DNA of 64,000 bases, from assembly GCF_002952215.1 (NCBI RefSeq), contig NZ_CP022600.1, forward strand, positions 2,728,001 to 2,792,000. The letters are read 5' to 3'. Shown here piece by piece: positions 9,557-18,541 of the stretch. The position numbers were made by a program, and so were the translations under genes. The notes under the pieces were generated by a model that was given only the letters and a program-made list of their open reading frames with translations, did not search any database and was not told the origin of the DNA. Positions within the stretch are counted from its first letter, which is position 1. Every line of letters starts with the position of its first letter. This DNA is from Porphyrobacter sp. HT-58-2 (GTDB taxonomy: Bacteria > Pseudomonadota > Alphaproteobacteria > Sphingomonadales > Sphingomonadaceae).

Positions 9557-9922
9557 TCAGATCACGGTTTCAGCGGCCTCGGCATGCCACAGCTTCTTGG
9601 CCTGTTCGATATCGTTGGCGCTGGCCCGGCCGAGGCGGTGCGCGATGAAGTCGATCCCTTCGATCAGCCACAGCGCCAGTTCCGGCTGAGCGAGGCGATA
9701 GACGCGCTTTTGCCCGTGGGTCTCTGTCTCCACCAGCGCAATGGCGCGCAGCACCCCGAGGTGCTGCGAGACGCGCGTGGGGGAGATTTCGAGGATTTCT
9801 CCCAACTCGTTCACCGTCTGGTCGCCCGATTGTAGCTTCAGCAGCAGGCGGATGCGATCGGGATGGGAAATCTGACGCAGCACATGGGCCAGTTCGTTTG
9901 CAACAATCTTGCGGCTCGGCAT
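9557..9922 (-). CDS. ArsR-family winged-helix regulator, cysteine-free (copy 2)
   Basis: A 121-residue paralogue of the regulator at 6881-7252. Both begin MPSR, share TRVSQHL in the recognition helix and HP-D-R-RL in helix 2, and end in a KLW/ALW-type tail. It also lacks cysteine, so thiol metal sensing is excluded. It converges on the SulP gene. Its ATG follows the stop of the upstream 391-residue gene after one base (TGA-C-ATG), so the two are translationally coupled. It may cross-regulate the carbonic anhydrase operon or regulate only its own operon. Confidence 0.85.
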   Translation of the reverse strand: MPSRKIVANELAHVLRQISHPDRIRLLLKLQSGDQTVNELGEILEISPTRVSQHLGVLRAIALVETETHGQKRVYRLAQPELALWLIEGIDFIAHRLGRASANDIEQAKKLWHAEAAETVI

Positions 9923-9923
9923 G

Positions 9924-11099
9924 TCAGCGCCCCTTCCAGTGAGCAGAACTATCGGAATTCGAAGCTACAACGCGCAAGACCCCGATATGGCTCCCCGCGT
10001 TTGGAGTTTCTGCATTTCCCAGCGCACGCCACGGCTTGACCGGTCGCTTGCTGGCGCACTGGCCGTGGCACAGCATGGCGATAAAGTCGACATCGCGGAT
10101 CTCGTTGACATAGGGTGCATCACTGCCCCGGCCCGGCGTAGTAAGGCCGCTGTCGCGCAACCGCGCCCAGGCTTCGTGCAACCGCATGGCAGCGCGGATC
10201 GCGCCTGAGTGGTGCAGCACCAAAGCAAGCGATTGGATCAGTGCAGGCGCATCAAGCGCCGGGCGAACCGCGCCCTCGCCCGCTGCTTCACAAGCAACCA
10301 GCAGCGCATCACCGCCCTGCCACAGCATCGGCCAAGGGCCGCGCACGCCACTCGCTTCGGCCAGCAGGGTGAAGACGATGCTGCGCAGATCAGGCATGGC
10401 GATGATCGCGTCCCACCCGGCCGCGCCAGCCTTCAGCGGGCGCAGCGCCTCTTCGATGGTCAGCAGTTCAATCGCCAGTCCCTCGCGGGTCAAGCCACGG
10501 TCAGCCGCCATCAACTGGCGCGCGATCGCATTGCGCTGACGGGCGTGGAGGATGATTGCAAGCTTTTCGCGCCCTTCTTCGCGGGCGGCGCGGATCATCG
10601 CCTTCATCACATCGGCGCGTGGCATCGGCGCCCCGCCCGCTTCCTCGATGGCGCACAAAGCCGGGTGCGGGCTCATCAGCACCAGATCGATACCAGTGGC
10701 CTGCGCTGCACCAAGCCCACGGCCCTGATCGGCAAGATAGCTCGCAGCGAACTGCGCGACAGGCAAGCCTGCAAGCCCGCCATGCTGAAACGCAGTCGGC
10801 GACCAGCCGGTCCAGGGCGCAAACACCGGCACCCGGCGCGCGGTGTTGGCAGCGGGCAGCGCCCAGTCGGCCACGCGGGGCAAGCGACGCGGCACGGCAG
10901 CAGGGACGAATTCGGCCGTAATCCCCAGCCAGCCGAGCAGATTGTCGATCCCATCGCGCCATGGATCGGGCGCTGGCTGATCGGGCATGGCAAGCTGAAA
11001 ACTGGCCGAAACCAGCGCGAGGCCAGGACGCGCAAACGCCTGCATCGGCTGCGAGGCGGCTTGTGACAGCCCTTCGGAAAGGGGGGTGCCATGGTTCAT
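9924..11099 (-). CDS. Degenerate isocitrate/isopropylmalate-dehydrogenase-like protein
   Basis: A 391-residue protein that I assign to the isocitrate/isopropylmalate dehydrogenase fold by pattern only. The stretch REGREKLAIILHARQRN parallels the family's RKKVT-VHKAN strand. WDAIIAMPDLRSIVFTLLAE parallels the FD-LV-PNLYGDIVSDL segment. The region from PALDAPALIQSLALVLHH to VDFIAML parallels the C-terminal nucleotide-binding end, including a G-TT-G turn. The catalytic lysine and metal-binding aspartates expected in these segments are replaced (GDIVSD reads RSIVFT), so dehydrogenase activity is unlikely. The last 40 residues have no counterpart. AAAGGAACC precedes the ATG. It is coupled to ArsR copy 2, which suggests a regulatory or sensing role. 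Function unknown. Confidence 0.55.
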   Translation of the reverse strand: MNHGTPLSEGLSQAASQPMQAFARPGLALVSASFQLAMPDQPAPDPWRDGIDNLLGWLGITAEFVPAAVPRRLPRVADWALPAANTARRVPVFAPWTGWSPTAFQHGGLAGLPVAQFAASYLADQGRGLGAAQATGIDLVLMSPHPALCAIEEAGGAPMPRADVMKAMIRAAREEGREKLAIILHARQRNAIARQLMAADRGLTREGLAIELLTIEEALRPLKAGAAGWDAIIAMPDLRSIVFTLLAEASGVRGPWPMLWQGGDALLVACEAAGEGAVRPALDAPALIQSLALVLHHSGAIRAAMRLHEAWARLRDSGLTTPGRGSDAPYVNEIRDVDFIAMLCHGQCASKRPVKPWRALGNAETPNAGSHIGVLRVVASNSDSSAHWKGR

Positions 11100-11310
11100 C
11101 CATCGGTTCCTTTGCGGCTGCGAGGAGAGAGTGACTGCTCCCTAACCGGCTGCCGAAAGTCTGAAAAATTCAATCTTTCTTCGCAAACGTTCTAAAATCT
11201 GAATGATTGAAGATAAGCAGCCACTCCTGCGAGAACGGCGGCGAGTGCGCGCTTGCAAGGCGCGCAAGCTGGGGGCATCAACAGGGGCGGGACGAGAGGG
11301 AATAACAAAA

Positions 11311-13278
11311 ATGAAAAGATCGATGACAGGCAGCGCGCTGGCGCTGCTGATGACGGCAGAGGCTGTAATGGCGCAAGGCAATGTGCCGCCAAGCCCTGCT
11401 CCGGCCAGCGACACCACCCGCGCTGCGCAAGCCGCCGCCGCCGCGCAGCTTCCGCCCGAAGGGACGCGCGACGGCGCCTTTGCCACGCGCGGTTTTATGG
11501 CCACGCGGGCCGATCCGGTGATCCGCGATGCCGCCGGCAAGCCGGTCTGGAACCTCGATGCTTACGCCTTCGTCTCCGGCCCTGCCCCCGAAACTGTCCA
11601 CCCCAGCCTGTGGCGGCACATGACTCATCTGAAACACCACGGGCTGTTCAAGGTGAGCGACAATATCTGGCAGGTGCGCGGGTTCGACCTGTCGAACATG
11701 ACCATCGTGCGCGGCCAGACCGGCTGGATCGTGATCGACCCGCTCACCAGCGTCGAGACCGCAAAGGCGGCAATGGAGCTGGTCAACGCCACACTCGGCC
11801 AGCGTCCGGTCAGCGCGGTGATCTATTCGCACAGCCATGCCGATCATTTCGGCGGGGTGCGCGGCGTGGTCGATCCGAGCGATGTCGCGGCCGGCCGCAC
11901 GCAGGTGATCGCGCCTGAAGGCTTCATGGAAGAAGCCACATCGGAAAACATCATGGCTGGCGGCGCGATGATGCGACGGGCCGCCTTCCAGTTTGGCACG
12001 GGGATGGAACCCGGAGCCACCGGACAGATGGGCAGCGGCATCGGCGCGGCGGTTTCGGGCGGCACCCTGTCGCTGATTGCCCCGACCCGGACCGTCGCGA
12101 CCACCGGTGAAACCTTGCGAGTGGATGGTGTCGACCTGCAATTCCAGATCGTTTCCGGCAGCGAGGCACCAGCCGAATTCAACGTCTTCATCGCGCCGGA
12201 AAAGACCTTCCTCGCCGCAGAGATCGCCACCTGCACGCTCCACAACATCCTCACCCCGCGCGGGGCCAAGGTGCGCGATGCGCGGGCCTGGGCGCATTTT
12301 CTCGACGAGGCCGCAACCCGCTATGCGCCGCAAAGCGACACGGTGATCTCCAGCCATTGCTGGCCGATCTTCGGGCGTGAAGAAGGCATTGCCTGGCTCA
12401 GTGCGCAACGCGACAATTACCGCTGGTTGCATGATCAGACCGTGCGCCGCATGAATCGCGGCGAGACCATGCACGAAATCGCTGAAGCACTGGAGAATGC
12501 GACCCCGCCCGCGCTCGCGGCGGAATGGTCGACCCATGGCTATTACGGAACGGTGAGCCACAATTCGAAGGCGGTCTACCAGTTCTATCTCGGCTGGTAT
12601 GATGCGGTTCCCGCCAATCTCCATCAGCACACCCCGGTCGCGCGGGCGAGGCGGCTGATCGATGCTCTGGGCGGAGCAGAGCGCACCCTGGCCCTCGCAG
12701 ACAACGCGATGGCAAGCGGGGATTATCGCTGGGCCTCAGACCTGCTTCAGAACCTTGTCTTTGCCGAACCGGACAATGCCGCCGCGCGGGCGAAGCTGGC
12801 CGCCAGCTATGAACAGCAAGGCTACCGCGCCGAAAGCGCGATCTGGCGCAACCAGTTCCTTGCTGCCGCAGCCGATCTTGTTCGCGGACGCGCTGCAAGC
12901 AGTGCGGCGCAGAGCAGCGACCTGATCGCCGCCCTCGCAACCCAGGAACTGCTCGATAGTGCCGCAACCCGCTTCGCCCCCGAGCGCCATGGCGCGCGCC
13001 GACTGACGGTCGGCATCGAGCTGACCGATCGCAACGAACAGGCGATGATCGAGGTGAACGGGCAGGTCATGATCGGACGGATGGGCGCTTTGCCCGATGC
13101 GCCCGATGTCACCATCCGCGGCCCGCGCCTTGCGCTGCTGGCCTTGCTGTTCCTCAAGCAGCCGGTCAGCGCAGTGCAAGGGGCGGGGCTTGAGGTCAAC
13201 GGCGATGCGGCAGGCTTGCAGGCGCTGATCGACGCGCTCGATCCGATGCCGCAGGGCTTCGATATCGTCACGCCCTGA
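11311..13278 (+). CDS. Secreted metallo-beta-lactamase-fold alkyl sulfatase
   Basis: A 655-residue enzyme of the SdsA/BDS1 alkyl-sulfatase family, which hydrolyses primary alkyl sulfates such as dodecyl sulfate. It starts with a signal peptide (to about residue 22, ending VMAQG) and should be periplasmic. The zinc-binding motif HSHADHFGG (His174, His176, Asp178, His179) is intact, with later ligands in EIATCTLHNI and SSHCWPIFGR. The C-terminal quarter (about 530-655) matches the SCP2-like domain of the family, proposed to bind the alkyl chain. The ATG follows GAGAGGGAATAAC. An imperfect dyad TTCAATC-N29-GATTGAA at 11169-11211 lies upstream and may be an operator. Next to no other sulfur gene. 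Confidence 0.87.
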   Translation: MKRSMTGSALALLMTAEAVMAQGNVPPSPAPASDTTRAAQAAAAAQLPPEGTRDGAFATRGFMATRADPVIRDAAGKPVWNLDAYAFVSGPAPETVHPSLWRHMTHLKHHGLFKVSDNIWQVRGFDLSNMTIVRGQTGWIVIDPLTSVETAKAAMELVNATLGQRPVSAVIYSHSHADHFGGVRGVVDPSDVAAGRTQVIAPEGFMEEATSENIMAGGAMMRRAAFQFGTGMEPGATGQMGSGIGAAVSGGTLSLIAPTRTVATTGETLRVDGVDLQFQIVSGSEAPAEFNVFIAPEKTFLAAEIATCTLHNILTPRGAKVRDARAWAHFLDEAATRYAPQSDTVISSHCWPIFGREEGIAWLSAQRDNYRWLHDQTVRRMNRGETMHEIAEALENATPPALAAEWSTHGYYGTVSHNSKAVYQFYLGWYDAVPANLHQHTPVARARRLIDALGGAERTLALADNAMASGDYRWASDLLQNLVFAEPDNAAARAKLAASYEQQGYRAESAIWRNQFLAAAADLVRGRAASSAAQSSDLIAALATQELLDSAATRFAPERHGARRLTVGIELTDRNEQAMIEVNGQVMIGRMGALPDAPDVTIRGPRLALLALLFLKQPVSAVQGAGLEVNGDAAGLQALIDALDPMPQGFDIVTP

Positions 13279-13430
13279 GGCATCTTTTTGCGCCTTGGCG
13301 CGAAGGGAATGCAGCGTTGAGGCGTTGACCAAGCGGCAAGGGGCGCAATGCCCCATGCCGATCTGACACGCCGTGATGAGGTTTGCCCCGCCATGTCCCA
13401 GCTCCCGTCTGCTCCCTTGAAGGCCCGCCG

Positions 13431-14903
13431 ATGAGCCCGGCCAGCATCGCCTTCAACCGCTTCGGCTATGGCGCACGCGCAGGTGAGACGCCGCCTGCCG
13501 ATCCGCGCCGCTATCTGCTCGCGCAGCTTGATGCCTTTGATCCTGCGCCGCCGCAGATCGCAGGCCGCATCACCACGCGCGGCAAGACAGGCGAGCTGGT
13601 GCAGTTGATCCGGGGTCTGCGCCGCGAACAGCGGGAGATGGCGGGGATGGCGGAGAGCATGGCGGAACCGGGCGGCATGGCGATGTCTGGCGAAGACCGT
13701 CGGGCCGCCGCGCTGGCGGGATTGCCGCCAGAGCTTCGCGAACAGCTGATGATGGCGCGGCAAGCGCTGGCAGGCGACATCGCTGCGCGGGTTCAGCTTG
13801 CGGTGGCAAGCCCGACGCCGATGGCCGAGCGGCTTGTGCATTTCTGGGCCAACCACTTCAGCGTTTCGGCAGGAAAGCTCGGCACTCAGTTCGAAGTCGG
13901 CCCGCATGAATTCGCCGCGATCCGTCCGCGGGTGCTGGGGCGCTTTGCCGATCTGCTGAAGGCGGCGGTGTTGCATCCGGCGATGCTCATCTATCTCGAC
14001 CAGTTCCAGTCGATCGGCCCCAATGCCCCCATCACCCAGCGCCGCGGTCGGCGGGGCGGCAGAGACGCCGCGCAGCGCCCGCGCGGCCTCAACGAAAATC
14101 TGGCGCGTGAAGTGCTGGAGCTCCACACGCTCGGCGTCGATGGCGGCTATGACCAGGCCGACGTCACCGAACTTGCCCGCGCGCTTACGGGCTGGACGGT
14201 GCCAGGGCTTGGCCGGGTAGGCCGCCTTGCCGAAGACCAACCGGGCGGCGCCGCCTTTGTGGCGATGGCGCATGAACCAGGCGCACGACAAGTGCTCGGT
14301 CGGCGCTACCCCGAAGGCGGAGCGCGACAGGCGCTGGCGATCCTCGATGATCTCGCCGCGCATCCGGCTACCGCGCGGCACATTGCCACCAAATTCGCCC
14401 GGCACTTTGCCGCGGACACACCCCCGCCCGCGCTTGTGGATCGGCTGGAAGCGGACTTCCGAAAGACCGGCGGCGATCTGGCGAGTCTCACCCGCACCCT
14501 GATCGCCTCCCCCGAAGCATGGGAGAGCAACCCGCGCAAATTCCGCGCGCCGTTCGAATGGCTGGTCGGCGTACTACGCCTGACTGGCGGGGCCGAGGCA
14601 ATGCCGCCGCAGCGGGTCATGGGCGCGCTTACCCAATTGGGGCAAGTGCCATGGCGCGCGCCCTCGCCTGCCGGATATGACGATATTGCCGCCAGCTGGG
14701 CCGGCCCCGATGCACTGGTGCGCCGGGTCGAATTTGCCGAGCGCATCGCCCGGAGCGTCCCGCAGGAAAGCGTCATCACCCGCGCCGAAGCCGCTTTTCC
14801 CGGCGCGCTGAGCACCGCCACCCGCGACCAACTGACCCGCGCCGAAAGCGGCAGTCAGGCGCTCGCCCTGCTGCTGGTCTCGCCTGAAATGCTGCGGAGA
14901 TAA
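13431..14903 (+). CDS. DUF1800 family protein
   Basis: A 490-residue DUF1800 member, recognisable from the N-terminal FNRFGYGARAGE, the central ERLVHFWANHFSVSAGK and GLNENLAREVLELHTLGVDGGYDQADVTELARALTGWT, and HIATKFARHFAAD. These proteins are widespread in environmental bacteria, of unknown biochemical function, and almost always precede a DUF1501 gene, as here (4-bp gap). There is no clear signal peptide at the chosen ATG, which follows GAAGG. Many homologues are extracytoplasmic or co-exported with their DUF1501 partner. Confidence 0.85.
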   Translation: MSPASIAFNRFGYGARAGETPPADPRRYLLAQLDAFDPAPPQIAGRITTRGKTGELVQLIRGLRREQREMAGMAESMAEPGGMAMSGEDRRAAALAGLPPELREQLMMARQALAGDIAARVQLAVASPTPMAERLVHFWANHFSVSAGKLGTQFEVGPHEFAAIRPRVLGRFADLLKAAVLHPAMLIYLDQFQSIGPNAPITQRRGRRGGRDAAQRPRGLNENLAREVLELHTLGVDGGYDQADVTELARALTGWTVPGLGRVGRLAEDQPGGAAFVAMAHEPGARQVLGRRYPEGGARQALAILDDLAAHPATARHIATKFARHFAADTPPPALVDRLEADFRKTGGDLASLTRTLIASPEAWESNPRKFRAPFEWLVGVLRLTGGAEAMPPQRVMGALTQLGQVPWRAPSPAGYDDIAASWAGPDALVRRVEFAERIARSVPQESVITRAEAAFPGALSTATRDQLTRAESGSQALALLLVSPEMLRR

Positions 14904-14907
14904 CCCC

Positions 14908-16074
14908 ATGACGATCAATCTCAACCGCCGCACACTGATCGCCGGATCACTGCTTGGCGCAGGCAGCCTCGCCCTTCCCCGGCTCGCCTTTGCGCAAGGG
15001 GCCGGGACGCGCAACCTGCTGTTCGTGCTGCTGCGCGGCGCGGCGGACGGGCTGTCGATGCTCGCGCCCGTGGGTGATCCCGGCTTTGAACGGCTGCGCG
15101 GCGCAATGCTTGGCGATTACGAAAGTGCGCCGAGGCTCGGCAGCTTCTTTGCGGTTCACCCCGCGCTCGCCGAAATCGCGAAATCCGCGCAGGCGGGCGA
15201 GGCTCTGTTCGTCCACGCCGCGGCCACCGCCTATCGCGAGCGGTCGCATTTCGACGGGCAGAACCTGCTGGAGACGGGCGGCACTGCCCCCTATGCCAGC
15301 AAGGACGGCTGGCTTAACCGCCTCGTGGGAATGATGAACGAAGGAGCGCCCGATCCGCTGCGCACGCTCGCCATTGCCCCGACCGTGCCACTGGCCCTGC
15401 GCGGCAATGCGCCGGTATCGAGCTATGCGCCCTCGGCCCTGCCCGATGCGAGCGAGGATCTGATCGCCAGGGTCAGCCAGCTGTATGCCGCCGATGCCGA
15501 GCTTGGCGGGCTGTGGTCACGCGCGCTGGAAACCAGGGCGATGGCAGGCGATGATGGTCTCAGAAACCTCAATGATGCACGGGCAACAGGGACGCTGGCA
15601 GCGTCGCTGATGCGCGGATCACAAGGCGCGCGGATCGGCATGATCGAACTGGGCGGATGGGATACGCACGCCAATCAGCGCGGTGCCTTCATGCGGCAGG
15701 CGCGCGGGCTGGATGCGCTGATCGCGGCCTATCGCACAGGGCTTGGAGACGGCTGGGCCGATACGATGGTTCTGGTGGCGACCGAATTCGGGCGCACCGC
15801 GCGGCTCAACGGCACCGGCGGCACGGATCACGGCACGGCTGCGGCCGCGCTGATCATGGGCGGCGCGGTGCGCGGCGGGCGGGTGATCGCCGACTGGCCC
15901 GGCCTTGCCGAACGTCAGCTTTACGAAGGCCGCGACCTTGCGCCCACCATCGCGCTCGAAAACGTGCTGGCAGGTGCCGTGGCCGAGCATTTGCGGATCG
16001 ACCCTGCCCGCGCCATGTCCCGCCTGTTCCCCGGACGCACCGGCGCGCCGCTTGCGGGGATCGTTCGGAGCTAG
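14908..16074 (+). CDS. DUF1501 family protein, Tat-exported
   Basis: A 388-residue DUF1501 protein with a twin-arginine signal (NRRTLIAGSLLGAG, cleavage near FAQGA), so it is exported folded to the periplasm. DUF1501 proteins have an alkaline-phosphatase/sulfatase-like fold. Visible conserved segments are LLRGAADGLSML, YRERSHFDGQNLLETG, LGGWDTHANQRG and VATEFGRTARLNGTGGTDHGTAA. The pair with the DUF1800 gene just upstream (4 bp) is the usual arrangement. Enzymatic substrate unknown. The stop codon overlaps that of the convergent GH3 gene in the tetranucleotide CTAG (16071-16074). Confidence 0.87.
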   Translation: MTINLNRRTLIAGSLLGAGSLALPRLAFAQGAGTRNLLFVLLRGAADGLSMLAPVGDPGFERLRGAMLGDYESAPRLGSFFAVHPALAEIAKSAQAGEALFVHAAATAYRERSHFDGQNLLETGGTAPYASKDGWLNRLVGMMNEGAPDPLRTLAIAPTVPLALRGNAPVSSYAPSALPDASEDLIARVSQLYAADAELGGLWSRALETRAMAGDDGLRNLNDARATGTLAASLMRGSQGARIGMIELGGWDTHANQRGAFMRQARGLDALIAAYRTGLGDGWADTMVLVATEFGRTARLNGTGGTDHGTAAAALIMGGAVRGGRVIADWPGLAERQLYEGRDLAPTIALENVLAGAVAEHLRIDPARAMSRLFPGRTGAPLAGIVRS

Positions 16075-18452
16075 AATGAACACTCCGCGTTTGCGGCAAC
16101 CTCGTCGCGGGCGATCTCGCTGATCTGGAGCACGAAGGCTCCTTGCGAAGCGAAGGTCAATTTGGCGCCGGTCTCGCCAAGGCATTGGGCGCTCAGCACC
16201 ATTTCGCGCCAACCCTTGCCTTCCGCGACCGCAAGCCGCTGCGTGATGTCCAGCGCCGCACCGCCTGCGGTGACAGTCACCGGCCCCTTGGGGCGCTGCG
16301 CTACCTGGTAGGTGATGCGCCATGCCGCCGGGCTCTCCGGCCCGCTGAGCGCCAGTTTCGCACCGCGCGCAAAGACGATGCGGCGTGCATCTTCCTGCGC
16401 CCTGCGATCAAGCCCGGTGGCGGTGATGCCATTGCCGGTACCGCGCAGATCGGGAAGGAGGGCGTTGTCCGCCACCGCCTGCACCTCCCGCCCCAGCCTG
16501 CCATTGGCAAACCACGTCGCCCCGGTATCGGCGGAGAGCGCATCGCAGGTCTCGTCAAGCGGGGCAATCTCCCCGCTCGTGCCGAGATCAAGCCCGTAGC
16601 CGAGCGGGAACAGCGCGCCCTTGGGGCTATTGACCGGATTGCCCTCGCAGGTCGCAGGCCAGCTGAAGGACAAACGCCCGCTCGCCGGACGTGCGCCGAA
16701 CAGCACATCGGCCACGCCAGCGCCCTCGCTGCCCGGAAGCCATGAAGCGACAAAGGCATCGGCGGCATTGATTTCGCGGTTCACCCACAAGGGGCGACCC
16801 GAAAGGAACACCGCCACGGTCGGAATGCCGCGCGCCCGGTAGGCTTTCAGAAGGGTGAGACCTTCCTCGTCGCGGAATGCCAGATCCTTCCGGTCACCGA
16901 CGAATTCGGCATAGGGTTCCTCACCGAATACGACGATGGCGACATCGGGCTGACCGGATGCGCTGCCTTCAGGCGCAAGCACCGCTTCGCCGCCCGCCGC
17001 CTTGGCCGCATCGGCAATCCCGGCCCAGATCGACGTCGCACCGGGGAAGTCATCGGCGGTCAGCTCGCCGCCGCCCTGCCATGTCACCGACCAGCCCCCG
17101 GCCTGCTGCGGGATATTGTCCGCTGCAATGCCAGCCACTTCGATCCGCGCGCCCGGCTTGATCGGCAGCACGCCGCTGTTCTTCAGCAGCACCTGCGACT
17201 TGGCCACCGCCTCACGTGCGATAGCGCGATGTTCGGGCGAACCGAGCAGTTCCCACTTGCCGCCCAGCGCGCGGGACGAAGGCTTGACCTCGCCATCGAA
17301 AATGCCGAGCTGCTGTTTCAGCCGCAGCACCCGCAGCACCGCCTCGTCGAGCCGCGCCATCGGGATCGTGCCATTCTTGACCTGTTTCGTCAGCGTGCGG
17401 TGCAGCGCCTTCCAGTCTTCCGGCACCATGTAGACATCAAGCCCCGCCATCAGCGCCTGCGGGCAATCACCATTGGTGCAGCCATCGACCTGCCCGTGGC
17501 CGTTCCAGTCGCCGACAACAAGGCCTTCGAAACCCAGCTTTCCACGCAGCTCACCCGTCAGCAGCGGGGCATTGCCGTGCATCTTGGTGCCGTTGATCGA
17601 ATTGAAGCTGGCCATCACGCTCGCTACGCCCGCGCCGATTGCCGCCGGATAGGGCGCAGCGTGGATACTCATGAGCTCGGCCAAGTCGCCGTTCACATCG
17701 CCTTGGTCGACGCCCTGCGCCGTGCCGCCGTCGCCGAAGAAGTGCTTGGCCGTCGCCGCGACCTTGCCCGTGCCGAGGAAGCCGGGTTCGCCCGGTCGGC
17801 CCTGAAGGCCTTCGACCATCGCCGCACCCAGCCGGCTGACCAGCGCCGGATCTTCGGAATAGCTTTCATAGGTGCGGCCCCAGCGATCATCGCGCGCAAC
17901 CGCGATGGTGGGGGCGAAGGTCCAGTCGATGCCGGTAACCTCGATCTCGACAGCGGTGGCGGCGCCAATGCGGCGGATCAGGTCAGCATCGCCAGTCGCG
18001 CCCAGGCCGATATTGTGCGGGAAGACAGTCGCGCCGATGACATTGGCATGGCCATGCACGGCATCCGTGGCCCACACCGCCGGGATCGCCGGCTCACCCT
18101 TGGCGAGCGGCGCGGTGGAGGCTTCCCAGAATTCGTCAGCCAGCTTCAGCCAATCGGCCGCAGGTGCCTTGTCATCGCCATAAGGCCCGGAATTGCCGCC
18201 GTTGAGGATCGTACCGAAGCGATATTTGCGCACGTCCTTGGCCGTGATCGAGCCGATGTCGGGCATGATGATCTGCGCAACCTTGCGCTCAAGGCTCATG
18301 CGCGCAAGCAGCGCTTCCGGCGTATCGGCCTGGACGTCTGCCGCCGCCACCGGGGCGCTGGCCGAACGCACCTCAGACACGGGACTGCACCCGGCGACAA
18401 GCGCCCCCAGCCCCGCACCACAGGCGAGCCGCCCGAGCCATTGTCGTACCAT
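16071..18452 (-). CDS. Glycoside hydrolase family 3 lipoprotein, beta-glucosidase type
   Basis: A 793-residue exo-acting GH3 enzyme expected to release glucose from beta-glucan oligosaccharides in the periplasm or at a membrane surface. It has a lipoprotein signal with lipobox VAGC (Cys22). The TIM-barrel domain carries KHFFGDGGTAQGVDQGD and the nucleophile aspartate in LVVGDWNGHG (Asp315). The second alpha/beta domain (about 430-620) and a C-terminal jelly-roll-like region follow. ATG 18452 is chosen because GGGAGGGA precedes it; an upstream in-frame start has none. A LacI-type operator at 18482-18497 lies just upstream, so it is a separate unit of the same regulon as the GH16/TonB receptor operon. 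Confidence 0.92.
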   Translation of the reverse strand: MVRQWLGRLACGAGLGALVAGCSPVSEVRSASAPVAAADVQADTPEALLARMSLERKVAQIIMPDIGSITAKDVRKYRFGTILNGGNSGPYGDDKAPAADWLKLADEFWEASTAPLAKGEPAIPAVWATDAVHGHANVIGATVFPHNIGLGATGDADLIRRIGAATAVEIEVTGIDWTFAPTIAVARDDRWGRTYESYSEDPALVSRLGAAMVEGLQGRPGEPGFLGTGKVAATAKHFFGDGGTAQGVDQGDVNGDLAELMSIHAAPYPAAIGAGVASVMASFNSINGTKMHGNAPLLTGELRGKLGFEGLVVGDWNGHGQVDGCTNGDCPQALMAGLDVYMVPEDWKALHRTLTKQVKNGTIPMARLDEAVLRVLRLKQQLGIFDGEVKPSSRALGGKWELLGSPEHRAIAREAVAKSQVLLKNSGVLPIKPGARIEVAGIAADNIPQQAGGWSVTWQGGGELTADDFPGATSIWAGIADAAKAAGGEAVLAPEGSASGQPDVAIVVFGEEPYAEFVGDRKDLAFRDEEGLTLLKAYRARGIPTVAVFLSGRPLWVNREINAADAFVASWLPGSEGAGVADVLFGARPASGRLSFSWPATCEGNPVNSPKGALFPLGYGLDLGTSGEIAPLDETCDALSADTGATWFANGRLGREVQAVADNALLPDLRGTGNGITATGLDRRAQEDARRIVFARGAKLALSGPESPAAWRITYQVAQRPKGPVTVTAGGAALDITQRLAVAEGKGWREMVLSAQCLGETGAKLTFASQGAFVLQISEIARDEVAANAECSF

Positions 18453-18481
18453 CAGAACAGTCCCTCCCAAGACCGCGAGCT

Positions 18482-18497
18482 TTGAGAACGTTATCAA
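18482..18497. promoter_or_regulatory. LacI-type operator upstream of GH3
   Basis: TTGAGAACGTTATCAA is a 16-bp palindrome with one mismatch, centred on CG as in LacI-family operators. It differs at only two positions from the site in front of the TonB receptor (25178-25193). It lies 29 bp upstream of the GH3 start. On the minus strand it directly abuts a weak promoter candidate (TTGCAA at 18531-18536, CATAGC at 18498-18503, 27 bp between), so binding would block transcription. Confidence 0.72.
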
Positions 18498-18541
18498 GCT
18501 ATGCCGACAGGCTTGCTGTTTTGCAAGCCACTAGCATGCAT

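Noticed and set aside
16071..16074. CTAG shared by two convergent stop codons as a special signal
   Set aside because: Compact convergent ends are common in dense genomes; it needs no explanation beyond gene packing. No terminator hairpin is visible there.
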